From NCBI GenBank assembly GCA_028277845.1, contig JANQFL010000014.1, forward strand, positions 1-58,397: a DNA stretch of 58,397 nt, read 5' to 3'. The position numbers and the translations under genes were made by a program. The notes beneath the pieces are model-generated. The model did no database searches, was not told the origin of the DNA, and was given only the letters and a program-made list of their open reading frames with translations. Below, in pieces: positions 18,116 through 26,023 of this stretch (its first letter is position 1; each line of letters begins with the position of its first letter). Source of the DNA: Sneathiellales bacterium. GTDB taxonomy: Bacteria; Pseudomonadota; Alphaproteobacteria; JANQFL01.

Positions 18116-18138
18116 CCGCCGCCGTGTACCGGCGGCGG
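18116..18138 (+). repeat. Strong GC hairpin in the gap between ureohydrolase 2 and binding protein
   Basis: CCGCCGCCG (18116-18124) pairs with CGGCGGCGG (18130-18138) around TGTAC. No U-tract follows, so it is more likely an mRNA stability or processing hairpin than an intrinsic terminator. Confidence 0.55.
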
Positions 18139-18203
18139 ACCGTGCGTTGCCAACAAGCCGCCATGACAATTCGGCGGCGTGATACAGAGAAGGGAGGGAT
18201 GTT

Positions 18204-19304
18204 ATGTCCACCAAATCCAAAACACTGCATTTCAGCCGCCGGCGGTTCCTGAAGACCACCACGGCCGTGGCCGGTGCCGCTGTCCTTAGCGCGCCGTTCA
18301 TCAGCCGTTCCTACGCGGCGGAGCCGTTGAAGATCGGCACCTATGGCGGCTATTTCAAGGATTCGTTCGACAAGCACATTTATCCGGAGTTCACCAAGGC
18401 GACCGGCATCAACGTCGAGTCCGTGGCCGAGCCGACCGGTGAAGCCTGGCTGGTGCAGCTGCAGACCGCCGCCCGGGCGGGACAGGCTCCGGCCGATGTC
18501 TCCATGATGGCGCAGACGACCCGGCTCAAGGGCCAGAACACCAAGCTGTGGGCGCCGCTCAGCGAAGCCAAGATGCCCAACGTCAAGAACGTGCCCGACC
18601 ACTTCGTGCACCGCTATGCCGACGGTTCGATCAGCGGCGTCGGCGCTGTGTCGTGGTACATTACCCTGGTCAGCAACACCGAGAAATACGCCAAGGCGCC
18701 GACGTCGTGGAAGGAACTGTGGAATCCGGCCAACAAGGATAGCCTCGGCCTGCTGGCCCTGGTGTCCAATTCGTTCCTGCTGGAGATCACCGCCATGACC
18801 TGGTTCGGCGGCACCAATGCCATGGACACCGAGGAGGGCATCCTCAAGGTGATGAACAAGCTGGCCGAAGTGAAGCCCAACGTACGGCTGTGGTACCGCG
18901 ACGAGGGCCAGTTCCAGCAGGCGCTGGAAACCGGCGAAATCCCCATGGGCCAGTACTATCACGACGTTACCGGTCTGGCGGCGTCGGAAGGCAAGCCGGT
19001 GCGGTCCACCTTCCCGAAGGAAGGCGGCGTGCTGGACAGCGGTTCGTGGAGCGTGTCCAAGGCCTCCAAGCAAGTCGACAAGTGTGAGGTCTTCATCAAC
19101 TACATGTGCCAGCCCGAGATTCAGGCCAAGATGTCGCGCAAGGTCGGCACGGCGCCGGTGGTCAATCGTGACATCCTCGATCTGACCGACGCGGAATTCG
19201 CGGCCGTCGCCAGCGACATTCCGCCGATTCTGCCGCGCTACGACCTTTATGAAAGCAAGAGCGATTGGCTGAACCAGAAATGGTCTGAACTGATCGTCGG
19301 ATAA
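18204..19304 (+). CDS. Tat-exported ABC substrate-binding protein, PotD-like
   Basis: A 366-residue periplasmic binding protein. The signal is of Tat type: SRRRFLKTTTAVAGAAVLSA followed by a cleavage region at SRSYAAEP. The mature protein begins LKIGTYGGYFKDSFDKHIYP, typical of the spermidine/putrescine and related 2-aminoethylphosphonate-type binding family. It differs from the Sec-exported binding protein of the other locus. The gene follows ureohydrolase 2 by 101 bp. A strong intrinsic terminator lies 16 bp downstream, so the binding protein is probably made in excess over the ATPase and permeases. Confidence 0.9.
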   Translation: MSTKSKTLHFSRRRFLKTTTAVAGAAVLSAPFISRSYAAEPLKIGTYGGYFKDSFDKHIYPEFTKATGINVESVAEPTGEAWLVQLQTAARAGQAPADVSMMAQTTRLKGQNTKLWAPLSEAKMPNVKNVPDHFVHRYADGSISGVGAVSWYITLVSNTEKYAKAPTSWKELWNPANKDSLGLLALVSNSFLLEITAMTWFGGTNAMDTEEGILKVMNKLAEVKPNVRLWYRDEGQFQQALETGEIPMGQYYHDVTGLAASEGKPVRSTFPKEGGVLDSGSWSVSKASKQVDKCEVFINYMCQPEIQAKMSRKVGTAPVVNRDILDLTDAEFAAVASDIPPILPRYDLYESKSDWLNQKWSELIVG

Positions 19305-19320
19305 GCCTCCCTGTCGGACT

Positions 19321-19353
19321 CCGGGAGCGGGTTTCCGCTCCCGGCACTTTTTT
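19321..19353 (+). terminator. Intrinsic terminator or attenuator after the binding-protein gene
   Basis: CCGGGAGCGG (19321-19330) pairs perfectly with CCGCTCCCGG (19335-19344), loop GTTT, then CAC and a run of six T with a final G. It sits inside the transporter operon, before the ATPase gene. Confidence 0.85.
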
Positions 19354-19359
19354 GTACGC

Positions 19360-19371
19360 TTGCGTAAACGG
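19360..19371. promoter_or_regulatory. TTGCGTAAACGG motif before ATPase gene
   Basis: TTGCGTAAACGG matches TTGCGCAAACGG at 14842-14853 at 11 of 12 positions. It lies just after the terminator and 14 bp before the ATPase ATG. It may belong to an operator shared by the two loci; this is speculative. Confidence 0.3.
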
Positions 19372-19385
19372 ACGCGGAGGCGCGC

Positions 19386-20438
19386 ATGACCAGTGTGCGA
19401 ATCGAGAACCTCTCCAAAACCTTCGGCGAGGTCCGGGCCGTCGACGGCATCGACCTGGACATTCCCGACGGAAAGTTCGTCTGTCTGCTGGGTCCGTCGG
19501 GCTGCGGCAAGACGACGCTGCTCCGCCTGATCGCGGGATTGGAGGCCGAAAGCGGCGGTCGCATATTGGTGGACGGCCAGGACCAGGCCGGTATACCGGC
19601 GCACAAACGCGACTTCGGCATGGTCTTCCAGTCGCTCGCCTTGTTTCCGCATCTTTCGGTCGCCGAAAACATCGCCTATCCCCTGAAGATCCGCGGCACC
19701 GGCGCCGAGGAGCGGCGCAAGCGGGCCACCGAACTGCTGGACCTGGTGCAACTGCCCCATATCGAAGATCGGGCGATTTCCCAATTGTCGGGCGGCCAAC
19801 GCCAGCGCGTGGCCATCGCCCGCGGCCTGGCCATCGATCCCAAGCTGTTCCTGCTCGACGAACCCCTGTCGGCACTGGATGCCAAGCTGCGCGAGCACAT
19901 GCAGATCGAACTGCGCCAGTTGCAGCAGAAACTTCAGGTCACCACCATCGTCGTCACCCATGACCAGCGCGAGGCCATGACCATGGCCGATATCGTCATC
20001 GTCATGGACCGGGGCAAGGTGCAGCAGGCCGGCCCGCCCATCGACATCTACCGCCGGCCGGCCAATTCCTTCGTCGCCGACTTCATCGGCACCACCAATT
20101 TGATCCCCTGTACCGTCAAGGACGGTAGATCCATCGACGTCCTGGGCCACGAAGTGACACTGGGCGAGGAAGACGTCATCAACCCCGATGTCAACGGCTC
20201 GGCCATCCTTTCGGTGCGGCCGGAAGACGTGGCGGTGACGGAACGGGCCGGTGATCATACGGTGCCCGGCGAGGTGGCCTTCATCCGCGACCTGGGCGCC
20301 AACGTGGAAATTTCGGTCCGGGCGCGCGATCTGGAAATCCGCTCCGTGTGCACGCCGAAACGGCGGCCCGATGTGGCGGTCGGCCAGACGGTGGGGCTCG
20401 AGTTTCACACCGGCCGCTGCACCGTAATGGCGTCGTGA
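19386..20438 (+). CDS. ABC transporter ATPase, PotA-like (second locus)
   Basis: A 350-residue importer ATPase with Walker A GPSGCGKTT, Q-loop FQSLALFPHL, signature LSGGQRQRVAIARGL, Walker B FLLDEPLSALD, and switch VTHDQREAMTMAD. A C-terminal TOBE domain follows (ILSVRPEDVAV, VAFIRDLGANVEISV). The GGAGG site before ATG 19386 is strong. The stop codon overlaps the GTG start of the next permease in GTGA. The transporter is complete and distinct from the minus-strand one. Confidence 0.94.
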   Translation: MTSVRIENLSKTFGEVRAVDGIDLDIPDGKFVCLLGPSGCGKTTLLRLIAGLEAESGGRILVDGQDQAGIPAHKRDFGMVFQSLALFPHLSVAENIAYPLKIRGTGAEERRKRATELLDLVQLPHIEDRAISQLSGGQRQRVAIARGLAIDPKLFLLDEPLSALDAKLREHMQIELRQLQQKLQVTTIVVTHDQREAMTMADIVIVMDRGKVQQAGPPIDIYRRPANSFVADFIGTTNLIPCTVKDGRSIDVLGHEVTLGEEDVINPDVNGSAILSVRPEDVAVTERAGDHTVPGEVAFIRDLGANVEISVRARDLEIRSVCTPKRRPDVAVGQTVGLEFHTGRCTVMAS

Positions 20439-21289
20439 CCACACCCAGCCACAGACTGAGTGCCCGCCCGCTGGCCATCTATCCGGCAGCCATGCTGCTG
20501 GTGTTTTTCCTTATTCCCTTCGGCATCATGGTGGTGGTCAGTTTCTTCCACCGGGTCGAGGGCGCGTTTTTCGAGCCGGCGTTCGAGTTCGCCAACTACG
20601 CCCGCTTCCTGTCGCCGTTCTTCGGCAAGATCCTGGCCACATCCATCGGCCTGTCCGCCGCCGCCGCCGTGATCGGGGTCGTCGTGGCGTTTCCCTTCAC
20701 CTATTTCCTGACCACCATGCCGCGGCGTCAGCAGACCGTCATCCTGGTGTTTCTATTGTCGGTTTTGTCGCTGTCGGAAGTCATCATCGGCTTCGCTTGG
20801 TCGACCCTGTTGTCGCGTACGGCCGGAGTGAGCAACTTGCTGGTCTGGATTGGAATTTTGGATGGACCGCAGGCCTACACGCCCAGCCTGACCGCGCTCC
20901 TGCTCGGCCTGTGTTACCTCGGTTTTCCCTATGCGGTGCTGGTGATCTACCCCGCCCTGTCACGCCTCGATCCCGAGTTGCCGGAAGCGGCGCGCATGTC
21001 CGGCGCGTCGCCGGTTGCGGCGTTTTTCAACGTCATCATCCCGGTCATGCGCAACACCATCGTCGGGACGCTGATCCTTGTGTTCGTTTTCACCTTGGGC
21101 GCATACCTGCTACCCCAGGTGCTGGGCCGTCCACAGCATTGGACGTTGTCGGTGCACATCACCGATCAGGCCATCTTCCAGTCCAACCTGCCGTTCTCGG
21201 CGGCCATGGCGGTGTTTCTGCTGTTGGTTTCGTTGGCCCTGGTCGGCATCACCATGCTGCTCAGCCAACCGAAAGGGCAGCGCTCATGA
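20435..21289 (+). CDS. ABC transporter permease, PotB-like (second locus)
   Basis: A 284-residue inner-membrane permease. It starts at GTG 20435, overlapping the ATPase stop by four bases, and opens TTPSHRLSARPLAIYPAAML with the first helix LLVFFLIPFGIMVVVSFFHR. The EAA loop is PEAARMSGASPVAAFFNVII. GAYLLPQVLGRPQHWTLSVH near the C-terminus is typical of the PotB-type family. It overlaps the following permease start by four bases (ATGA). Confidence 0.93.
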   Translation: MTTPSHRLSARPLAIYPAAMLLVFFLIPFGIMVVVSFFHRVEGAFFEPAFEFANYARFLSPFFGKILATSIGLSAAAAVIGVVVAFPFTYFLTTMPRRQQTVILVFLLSVLSLSEVIIGFAWSTLLSRTAGVSNLLVWIGILDGPQAYTPSLTALLLGLCYLGFPYAVLVIYPALSRLDPELPEAARMSGASPVAAFFNVIIPVMRNTIVGTLILVFVFTLGAYLLPQVLGRPQHWTLSVHITDQAIFQSNLPFSAAMAVFLLLVSLALVGITMLLSQPKGQRS

Positions 21290-22086
21290 CGGCGTGGATC
21301 AAACGGCTGTTCGTCGCCGCGGTGCTGATATTCCTGGCCGCGCCCGTGGTGGTGGTCGCCGGTGTCTCCCTCAACGAACCGAAACGGCTGCTGTTTCCCC
21401 CCCAAGGCCTGTCGCTCAACTGGTACGTCGAACTCTTTCAACAGAAAGACTGGCTGAACGCGCTGAGCAACAGTGTCATCGTCGCCGTGTTCGCCAGCCT
21501 GCTGGCGGTATCGATCGCCCTGCCGCTGGCGCTCTACATCTGGGGCCGTACCGGCCTGTTCGCCCGTGCCCTGTTCGGCCTGGGCGTGGCGCCGTTCATG
21601 CTGCCGCCCGTCATCACCGCCCTGGGCTTTCTGGTGTTCTGGATCACCATCGGGCTCTACGGCCAGATGCTGGCCACCGTCGTTTCTCATGGTGTGTTCC
21701 TGGTCACCTTGCCGCTGGTGACCATTTCGCTCGGCCTGCAACTGGTCGACCGGCAATTGATCGAGGCCGCCGAGACCATGGGCGCCGACCGCCGCATGGT
21801 ATTCCGCACGGTCATCCTGCCGATGATCCGGCCCTACATGGTCTCCGGGTTTGCCTTCGCCTTCGTGCTCAGCCTGAACGAATACATCATCGCCTACATG
21901 GTGGCGGGATTCACCGTCGAAACCCTGCCGATCAAGATCTTCAATTCGCTCAGATACGGCTACACGCCGGTCATGGCGTCGGTGGCCATCCTGTTCGTGT
22001 TGATCGCCATGACGGTGTTCGGCCTGATCGCCCGGTTCGGCGATTTGCCGCGGCTGCTGGGCGCGTGGTCGCCGGACAGGGAGTAA
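21286..22086 (+). CDS. ABC transporter permease, PotC-like (second locus)
   Basis: A 266-residue permease with about six helices. It begins at ATG 21286 inside the preceding stop. VSLNEPKRLLFPPQGLSLNW is the characteristic periplasmic segment after helix 1. The EAA loop is IEAAETMGADRRMVFRTVIL, and LSLNEYIIAYMVAGF corresponds to the PotC signature. The nitrilase-family gene follows eight bases later. Confidence 0.93.
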   Translation: MTAWIKRLFVAAVLIFLAAPVVVVAGVSLNEPKRLLFPPQGLSLNWYVELFQQKDWLNALSNSVIVAVFASLLAVSIALPLALYIWGRTGLFARALFGLGVAPFMLPPVITALGFLVFWITIGLYGQMLATVVSHGVFLVTLPLVTISLGLQLVDRQLIEAAETMGADRRMVFRTVILPMIRPYMVSGFAFAFVLSLNEYIIAYMVAGFTVETLPIKIFNSLRYGYTPVMASVAILFVLIAMTVFGLIARFGDLPRLLGAWSPDRE

Positions 22087-22094
22087 GGATCGGT

Positions 22095-22883
22095 ATGCGC
22101 CTCGCATTACTGCAAATGAATTCGACGCCAGGCGATGTTGCCGATAACCTGCAACACATCGCCGATGCGGCCGAGCAGGCGGCGCATAGCAGCGCGGATT
22201 GCCTGATCGTGCCGGAGCTGGCCGTTCCCGGTTACGGTGCGGGCGACGATTTTGCCCGCCTGGCCGAGCCGGCCGACGGGCCGCAAGTCCGGCGGCTGCA
22301 ATCCATTGCCGCCCATACCGGTTTGACCGTGATCGCCGGATATGCCGAGGCAGCCGACGGTGTCGTCTACAATGCCGCGATGGCGATTACCGGCGACGGG
22401 CCGGTGGCCAACTACCGCAAGGCGCACCTTTACGGCGATTATGAGCGGGACCACTTCGCGCCCGGTAACGCCGCGCCGGTCTTGTTCGACGTGGGTGGCC
22501 TGAAAGCCGGTCTGTTGATCTGCTACGACGTGGAATTCCCGGAAACGGTACGCTATCTGGCGGCGCACGGCGCCGACCTGGTGCTCGTACCGACAGCCTT
22601 GCCGAGGGGCCGGTTCGGGTCGTTCATCGCGGCCAAGACCGTACCGGCGCGGGCATTCGAAAACCAGGTGTTCGTCGCCTACGCCAATCATGCCGGCCCG
22701 GACGGCCGTTTCGATTACGCCGGCCTGTCTTGCGTCATCGCCCCGGACGGAACGGAACTGGCGCGCGCCGACGCGGAATCGGGCACCTTGCTGCTTGCCG
22801 ACATCGATCGCAGTGCGTACGGCGAGGCTGAAGCTGCCAACCCCTACCTCGCCGACCGCAGAACCGACATTTTCACCGGCTGA
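22095..22883 (+). CDS. Carbon-nitrogen hydrolase (nitrilase superfamily amidase)
   Basis: A 262-residue amidase with the Glu-Lys-Cys triad: Glu in LIVPELAVPGYG, Lys in VANYRKAHLYGDYE, and Cys in GLLICYDVEFPETVR. ATG 22095 lies eight bases after the last permease gene, so it is the final gene of the second locus. Superfamily members nearest in outline hydrolyse small amides, including N-carbamoylputrescine, N-carbamoyl amino acids, or omega-amides. In this setting an N-carbamoyl or amide product of polyamine or guanidino compound breakdown is the likely substrate, by inference only. Confidence 0.9.
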   Translation: MRLALLQMNSTPGDVADNLQHIADAAEQAAHSSADCLIVPELAVPGYGAGDDFARLAEPADGPQVRRLQSIAAHTGLTVIAGYAEAADGVVYNAAMAITGDGPVANYRKAHLYGDYERDHFAPGNAAPVLFDVGGLKAGLLICYDVEFPETVRYLAAHGADLVLVPTALPRGRFGSFIAAKTVPARAFENQVFVAYANHAGPDGRFDYAGLSCVIAPDGTELARADAESGTLLLADIDRSAYGEAEAANPYLADRRTDIFTG

Positions 22884-22955
22884 CGTCCCCACCGGGGTCG
22901 GGATCGGGTATCTTCGTTCGTCTAACGTGTAGGTTTGACGATAGAGGTACGGGCT

Positions 22956-23345
22956 ATGCTGTATGCGCTTCTGATCTACGAGGCCGAGGACGTGTCGGAG
23001 AGCTATTCCGACGCCGACATGGAACAGGCTCTGGAAGGCCACCGGAACCTGCAAAACGATACCAAGGCCGATGGCGTGTTCGTCGAGGCAAACCAATTGA
23101 TGCCGGCCGGCTCGGCGACGTCGGTTCGGGTGCGCAACGGCGAGGTCAGCGTCATGGACGGGCCGTTCGCCGAGACCAAGGAACTGTTGCTCGGCCTGTA
23201 CGTGGTCGACTGCGGCACCCTCGATCAGGCCGTCGAATATGCCCGCCGCATTCCGCATGCGGAGACCGGCGGCATCGAAGTGCGGCCGGTGGCCTATTTC
23301 GAACGGTCCGGATCCGATCAACTGCAATGGCCGACCTCGGACTGA
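22956..23345 (+). CDS. YCII-related (DGPF) protein
   Basis: A 129-residue protein with MLYALLIYEAEDVSESYSDA at the start and VSVMDGPFAETKELLLGLYV, the DGPF motif that names this group. ATG 22956 is preferred over the in-frame TTG at 22935. It overlaps the sigma factor start by 19 bp. DGPF/YCII genes are the standard genomic partner, and often the target, of ECF42 sigma factors. Their biochemical role is unknown; the fold is dimeric and ferredoxin-like. Confidence 0.92.
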   Translation: MLYALLIYEAEDVSESYSDADMEQALEGHRNLQNDTKADGVFVEANQLMPAGSATSVRVRNGEVSVMDGPFAETKELLLGLYVVDCGTLDQAVEYARRIPHAETGGIEVRPVAYFERSGSDQLQWPTSD

Positions 23346-24562
23346 CGCTACGCGCGGCGCAGCCGCAAGCCCTGGCAACGCTGATTCGTGTCCTGGGTGA
23401 TCTTACCCTGGCCGAAGACGTCTTGCAGGAGGCCTGCGTGCGCGCCATCGGTAAGTGGCCGGAAATCGGAATTCCTGAAAACCCCGTGGCTTGGCTGGTG
23501 GCGACGGGCCGCAACCACGCCATCGACCTGTTCCGCCGCAGGGCGCTGGAAGAGCGCCACGCCGGTGCCATGGCCGTGCTCGACGAGGCCGATCAGGCGG
23601 CGTGGAATGAAATCGAAACCGGCGCCGATATTGTGCTGAAGGATGATCTGACCCGTCTCATATTCACTTGCTGCCACCCAGCGTTAAGTCCGGACGCGCA
23701 GGTCGCTCTGACCTTGAAAACGGTGGCGGGCCTTTCGGTCGAGGAAATCGCGCACGCCTTCCTGGCCGCGCCACGGACCATGGAACAACGTATCGTGCGC
23801 GCCAAACGCAAGATCCGCGATGCCGGTATCCCGTACGAGGTACCGGGGCCGGCGGAACTGCCCGAACGTCTGACATCCGTCCTGCAAGTGGCGTATCTGA
23901 TTTTCAACGAAGGCTACAAGGCGTCCCGTGGTGACGCGATCGTGCGCCATGAATTGGCGCAACAGGCGATCCGGCTGGCCCGCATTCTGTCCCGCCTGTT
24001 CCGTGCCGAGCCCGAGGTCACCGGCTTGCTGGCACTGATGCTGCTGCAGCATGCGCGCCGCGACGCCCGGGCCGACCGGGACGGGGCGCTGATCCCCCTC
24101 GATGAACAGGACCGCACGCGTTGGGACCGGGCATTGATCGCCGAAGGGCGGGCGTTGATCGAAAAAACGCTGCGGCGCAAGCGGCCGGGGCCCTATCAGA
24201 TCCAGGCCGCCATCGCCGCCGTACACGGCGTATCCCAGAGCCATGCGGAGACCGATTGGCGGGAAATTGCCGCGCTTTATGCCCTGCTGGAGAAGTATCA
24301 GCCGTCCCCGGTGGTGACGCTCAATCGGGCGGTTGCCGTCGCCCAGGTCGACGGGCCACGGGCGGCTCTCGAACTGCTCGATGTCATCGGCGACAGCCCG
24401 GACATGCAGCGCTACCGCTACTACCATGCCTCCCGGGCGGCGTTTCTGGCGGACCTCGGCGACCGGTCCGGCGCGCGGGCGGCCTACGAGCGCGCCTTGC
24501 TGCTGACGGAAAACCAGCCGGAGCGCGCCTTTCTCGAGAAAAAGATCTCCGAACAAAAATAG
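23327..24562 (+). CDS. ECF42-type RNA polymerase sigma factor with C-terminal helical extension
   Basis: A 411-residue extracytoplasmic-function sigma factor. Sigma region 2 spans about 1-80 (VLGDLTLAEDVLQEACVRAI, NPVAWLVATGRNHAIDLFRR). Region 4 lies at about 110-165 (LIFTCCHPALSPDAQVALTL, LSVEEIAHAFLAAPRTMEQR). A long TPR-like C-terminal part follows (IYDLLEKYQPSPVV-like region ALLEKYQPSPVVTLNRAVAV). This extension and the neighbouring DGPF gene define ECF42. Such factors lack a classical anti-sigma factor and are thought to be controlled through the extension. No anti-sigma gene is visible here. Confidence 0.93.
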   Translation: MADLGLTLRAAQPQALATLIRVLGDLTLAEDVLQEACVRAIGKWPEIGIPENPVAWLVATGRNHAIDLFRRRALEERHAGAMAVLDEADQAAWNEIETGADIVLKDDLTRLIFTCCHPALSPDAQVALTLKTVAGLSVEEIAHAFLAAPRTMEQRIVRAKRKIRDAGIPYEVPGPAELPERLTSVLQVAYLIFNEGYKASRGDAIVRHELAQQAIRLARILSRLFRAEPEVTGLLALMLLQHARRDARADRDGALIPLDEQDRTRWDRALIAEGRALIEKTLRRKRPGPYQIQAAIAAVHGVSQSHAETDWREIAALYALLEKYQPSPVVTLNRAVAVAQVDGPRAALELLDVIGDSPDMQRYRYYHASRAAFLADLGDRSGARAAYERALLLTENQPERAFLEKKISEQK

Positions 24563-24610
24563 TTGCCATGTGGTGTCGGGAACTCGGACGCGGGTTCGTC
24601 TAGGAGATGA

Positions 24611-24629
24611 CTGCCGCGCGAGGCGGCAG
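24611..24629 (+). repeat. Hairpin before SnoaL-like gene
   Basis: CTGCCGC (24611-24617) pairs with GCGGCAG (24623-24629). It lies 30 bp before the next ATG and has no U-tract. Confidence 0.45.
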
Positions 24630-24658
24630 GTGAAATCATCAATAGAGGGGATCATCCC

Positions 24659-25018
24659 ATGACGAAACAGACCGACATTGTCCGTGCGTACCTCAAGGCC
24701 TTCGACGACCGTGACATGGCGACGGCACGATCGCTGGTGCGGGACGACTTCAAGTTTGCAGGCGCCATCATGACCGCCAACAGCGCCGACGAGTTCTTCG
24801 CCATGGTCTCCAACATGCCTGCCGGCACCAAGATGGTGACCAAGCGTATGCTGGCGGACGGCAACCACGTCGTGCACGAATTCGATTTCGTGTTTTCCGC
24901 GCCGTCCGGCGTGTCGGTGCCCATGTGCGAGATCATCGATCTGGACGGCGAAAAGATCACCGCCATCAACCTTTACTTCGACACGGCCAAGTTTCCGCAG
25001 GCCGAAGCGGCCGAGTAA
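24659..25018 (+). CDS. SnoaL / NTF2-like protein
   Basis: A 119-residue single-domain protein with the SnoaL-like pattern: IVRAYLKAFDDRDMATARSL at the start, then DFKFAGAIMTANSADEFFAM and the final strand MCEIIDLDGEKITAINLYFD. The family includes cyclases, isomerases and binding proteins, so function is open. It lies 96 bp downstream of the ECF42 gene on the same strand and ends nine bases from the convergent nosX. SnoaL domains are fused to the related ECF41 sigma factors, so a functional link with the sigma factor is plausible. Confidence 0.85.
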   Translation: MTKQTDIVRAYLKAFDDRDMATARSLVRDDFKFAGAIMTANSADEFFAMVSNMPAGTKMVTKRMLADGNHVVHEFDFVFSAPSGVSVPMCEIIDLDGEKITAINLYFDTAKFPQAEAAE

Positions 25019-25027
25019 AATCTCTGG

Positions 25028-26023
25028 TCAGGTCATCGATGGGCGATGTAACCCGTCGATGACCGTACGGCCGTCGGTATCGACGGCCAGAACGGCCACG
25101 CCGGTCTGCTTGGCCACCCGTTCGATGGCGTCGGCTTCCATGGCGGAGAAACCAGTGGACAGGGCGTCGGCCTCGGTCGCCGTATCTGCGACCACGCTGA
25201 TCGACGACCAGCGGTCGGCGCTGGCGCCTGTCCCGGGATCGAACAGGTGATGGAACCGGCCCGACTGTTCGAACCGGGTACCGTGCCCGGCCGACGTGGC
25301 GATGGCCTTGTCCTTCAGCGTGACGCGTTGCAGACTGTTTTGGGTGTGTACGCCGACGGTCCACGGTGCATCGTTCGCCTTGTGACCCGTGCCGCGAATT
25401 TCACCCATATTGACCAGGACGTCGCCGAAACCGTGCGTTCGCAACAGTTCAGTAATCCGGTCCGTGATGTACCCTTGGGCGACGCCGTTCGACGTGACGG
25501 TCATGCCCGGTTTACCCAGGCCGATCCGCTCCGGTGTCACCGACAAGGCGCGGTAGTCGACCAGCGATTTGGCGCGCGCGATGTCTGATTGTGCAGGGCC
25601 TTCCGAATTCGCACCGGGCTTGGCGAAGTGTTGGCTGTACAGGGACCATAGCGGCTGCACCGTCGGATCGAAAGCGCCGTCCGTCAGGTTGGCGTAGAGG
25701 CCGGCGTCGGACAGGCAGCGCACCAAGTCGAGTGGCGGCAGGTCGAGCGACCCGTGTGTATTCAGCCGGCCGAGAGACGAGTCGGCGCGGTACAGGCTGA
25801 ACACGGCCTCCAGGCGCCGGACTTCCGCGACGGCGGCCGCGATGGCCTTCTCGGCGGCGGCACGGTCCGGGTGCGCCAGGTCGAGGCTGGCGGCGGCGCC
25901 CATGGCGATACCGCGCCAGCGTACGGGTTGGACGCGGGCCATGGCCCCCCCCGGGACAAGTGCCGTGCCGGCGGCCGCAGCGGATACGGCGATGAAGCGG
26001 CGGCGGGTGAGGGGCGTCGTCAT
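25028..26023 (-). CDS. nosX: NosX, ApbE-family FAD:protein FMN transferase
   Basis: A 331-residue periplasmic flavinyltransferase that attaches FMN to NosR. The Tat signal is TRRRFIAVSAAAAGTALVPG. ApbE motifs are GIAMGAAASLDLAHPD, NTHGSLDLPPLDLVRCLSDA, DRITELLRTHGFGDVLVNMG, and the C-terminal metal-site segment VVADTATEADALSTGFSAME. It is the last gene of the nos operon and overlaps nosL by four bases. The covalent FMN acceptor in NosR (SGAT) is present in this window, so the pair is complete. Confidence 0.93.
   Translation of the reverse strand: MTTPLTRRRFIAVSAAAAGTALVPGGAMARVQPVRWRGIAMGAAASLDLAHPDRAAAEKAIAAAVAEVRRLEAVFSLYRADSSLGRLNTHGSLDLPPLDLVRCLSDAGLYANLTDGAFDPTVQPLWSLYSQHFAKPGANSEGPAQSDIARAKSLVDYRALSVTPERIGLGKPGMTVTSNGVAQGYITDRITELLRTHGFGDVLVNMGEIRGTGHKANDAPWTVGVHTQNSLQRVTLKDKAIATSAGHGTRFEQSGRFHHLFDPGTGASADRWSSISVVADTATEADALSTGFSAMEADAIERVAKQTGVAVLAVDTDGRTVIDGLHRPSMT

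Noticed and set aside
18069-20444. 791-codon minus-strand open frame
   Set aside because: It runs opposite the binding-protein and ATPase genes, whose motifs are unmistakable.
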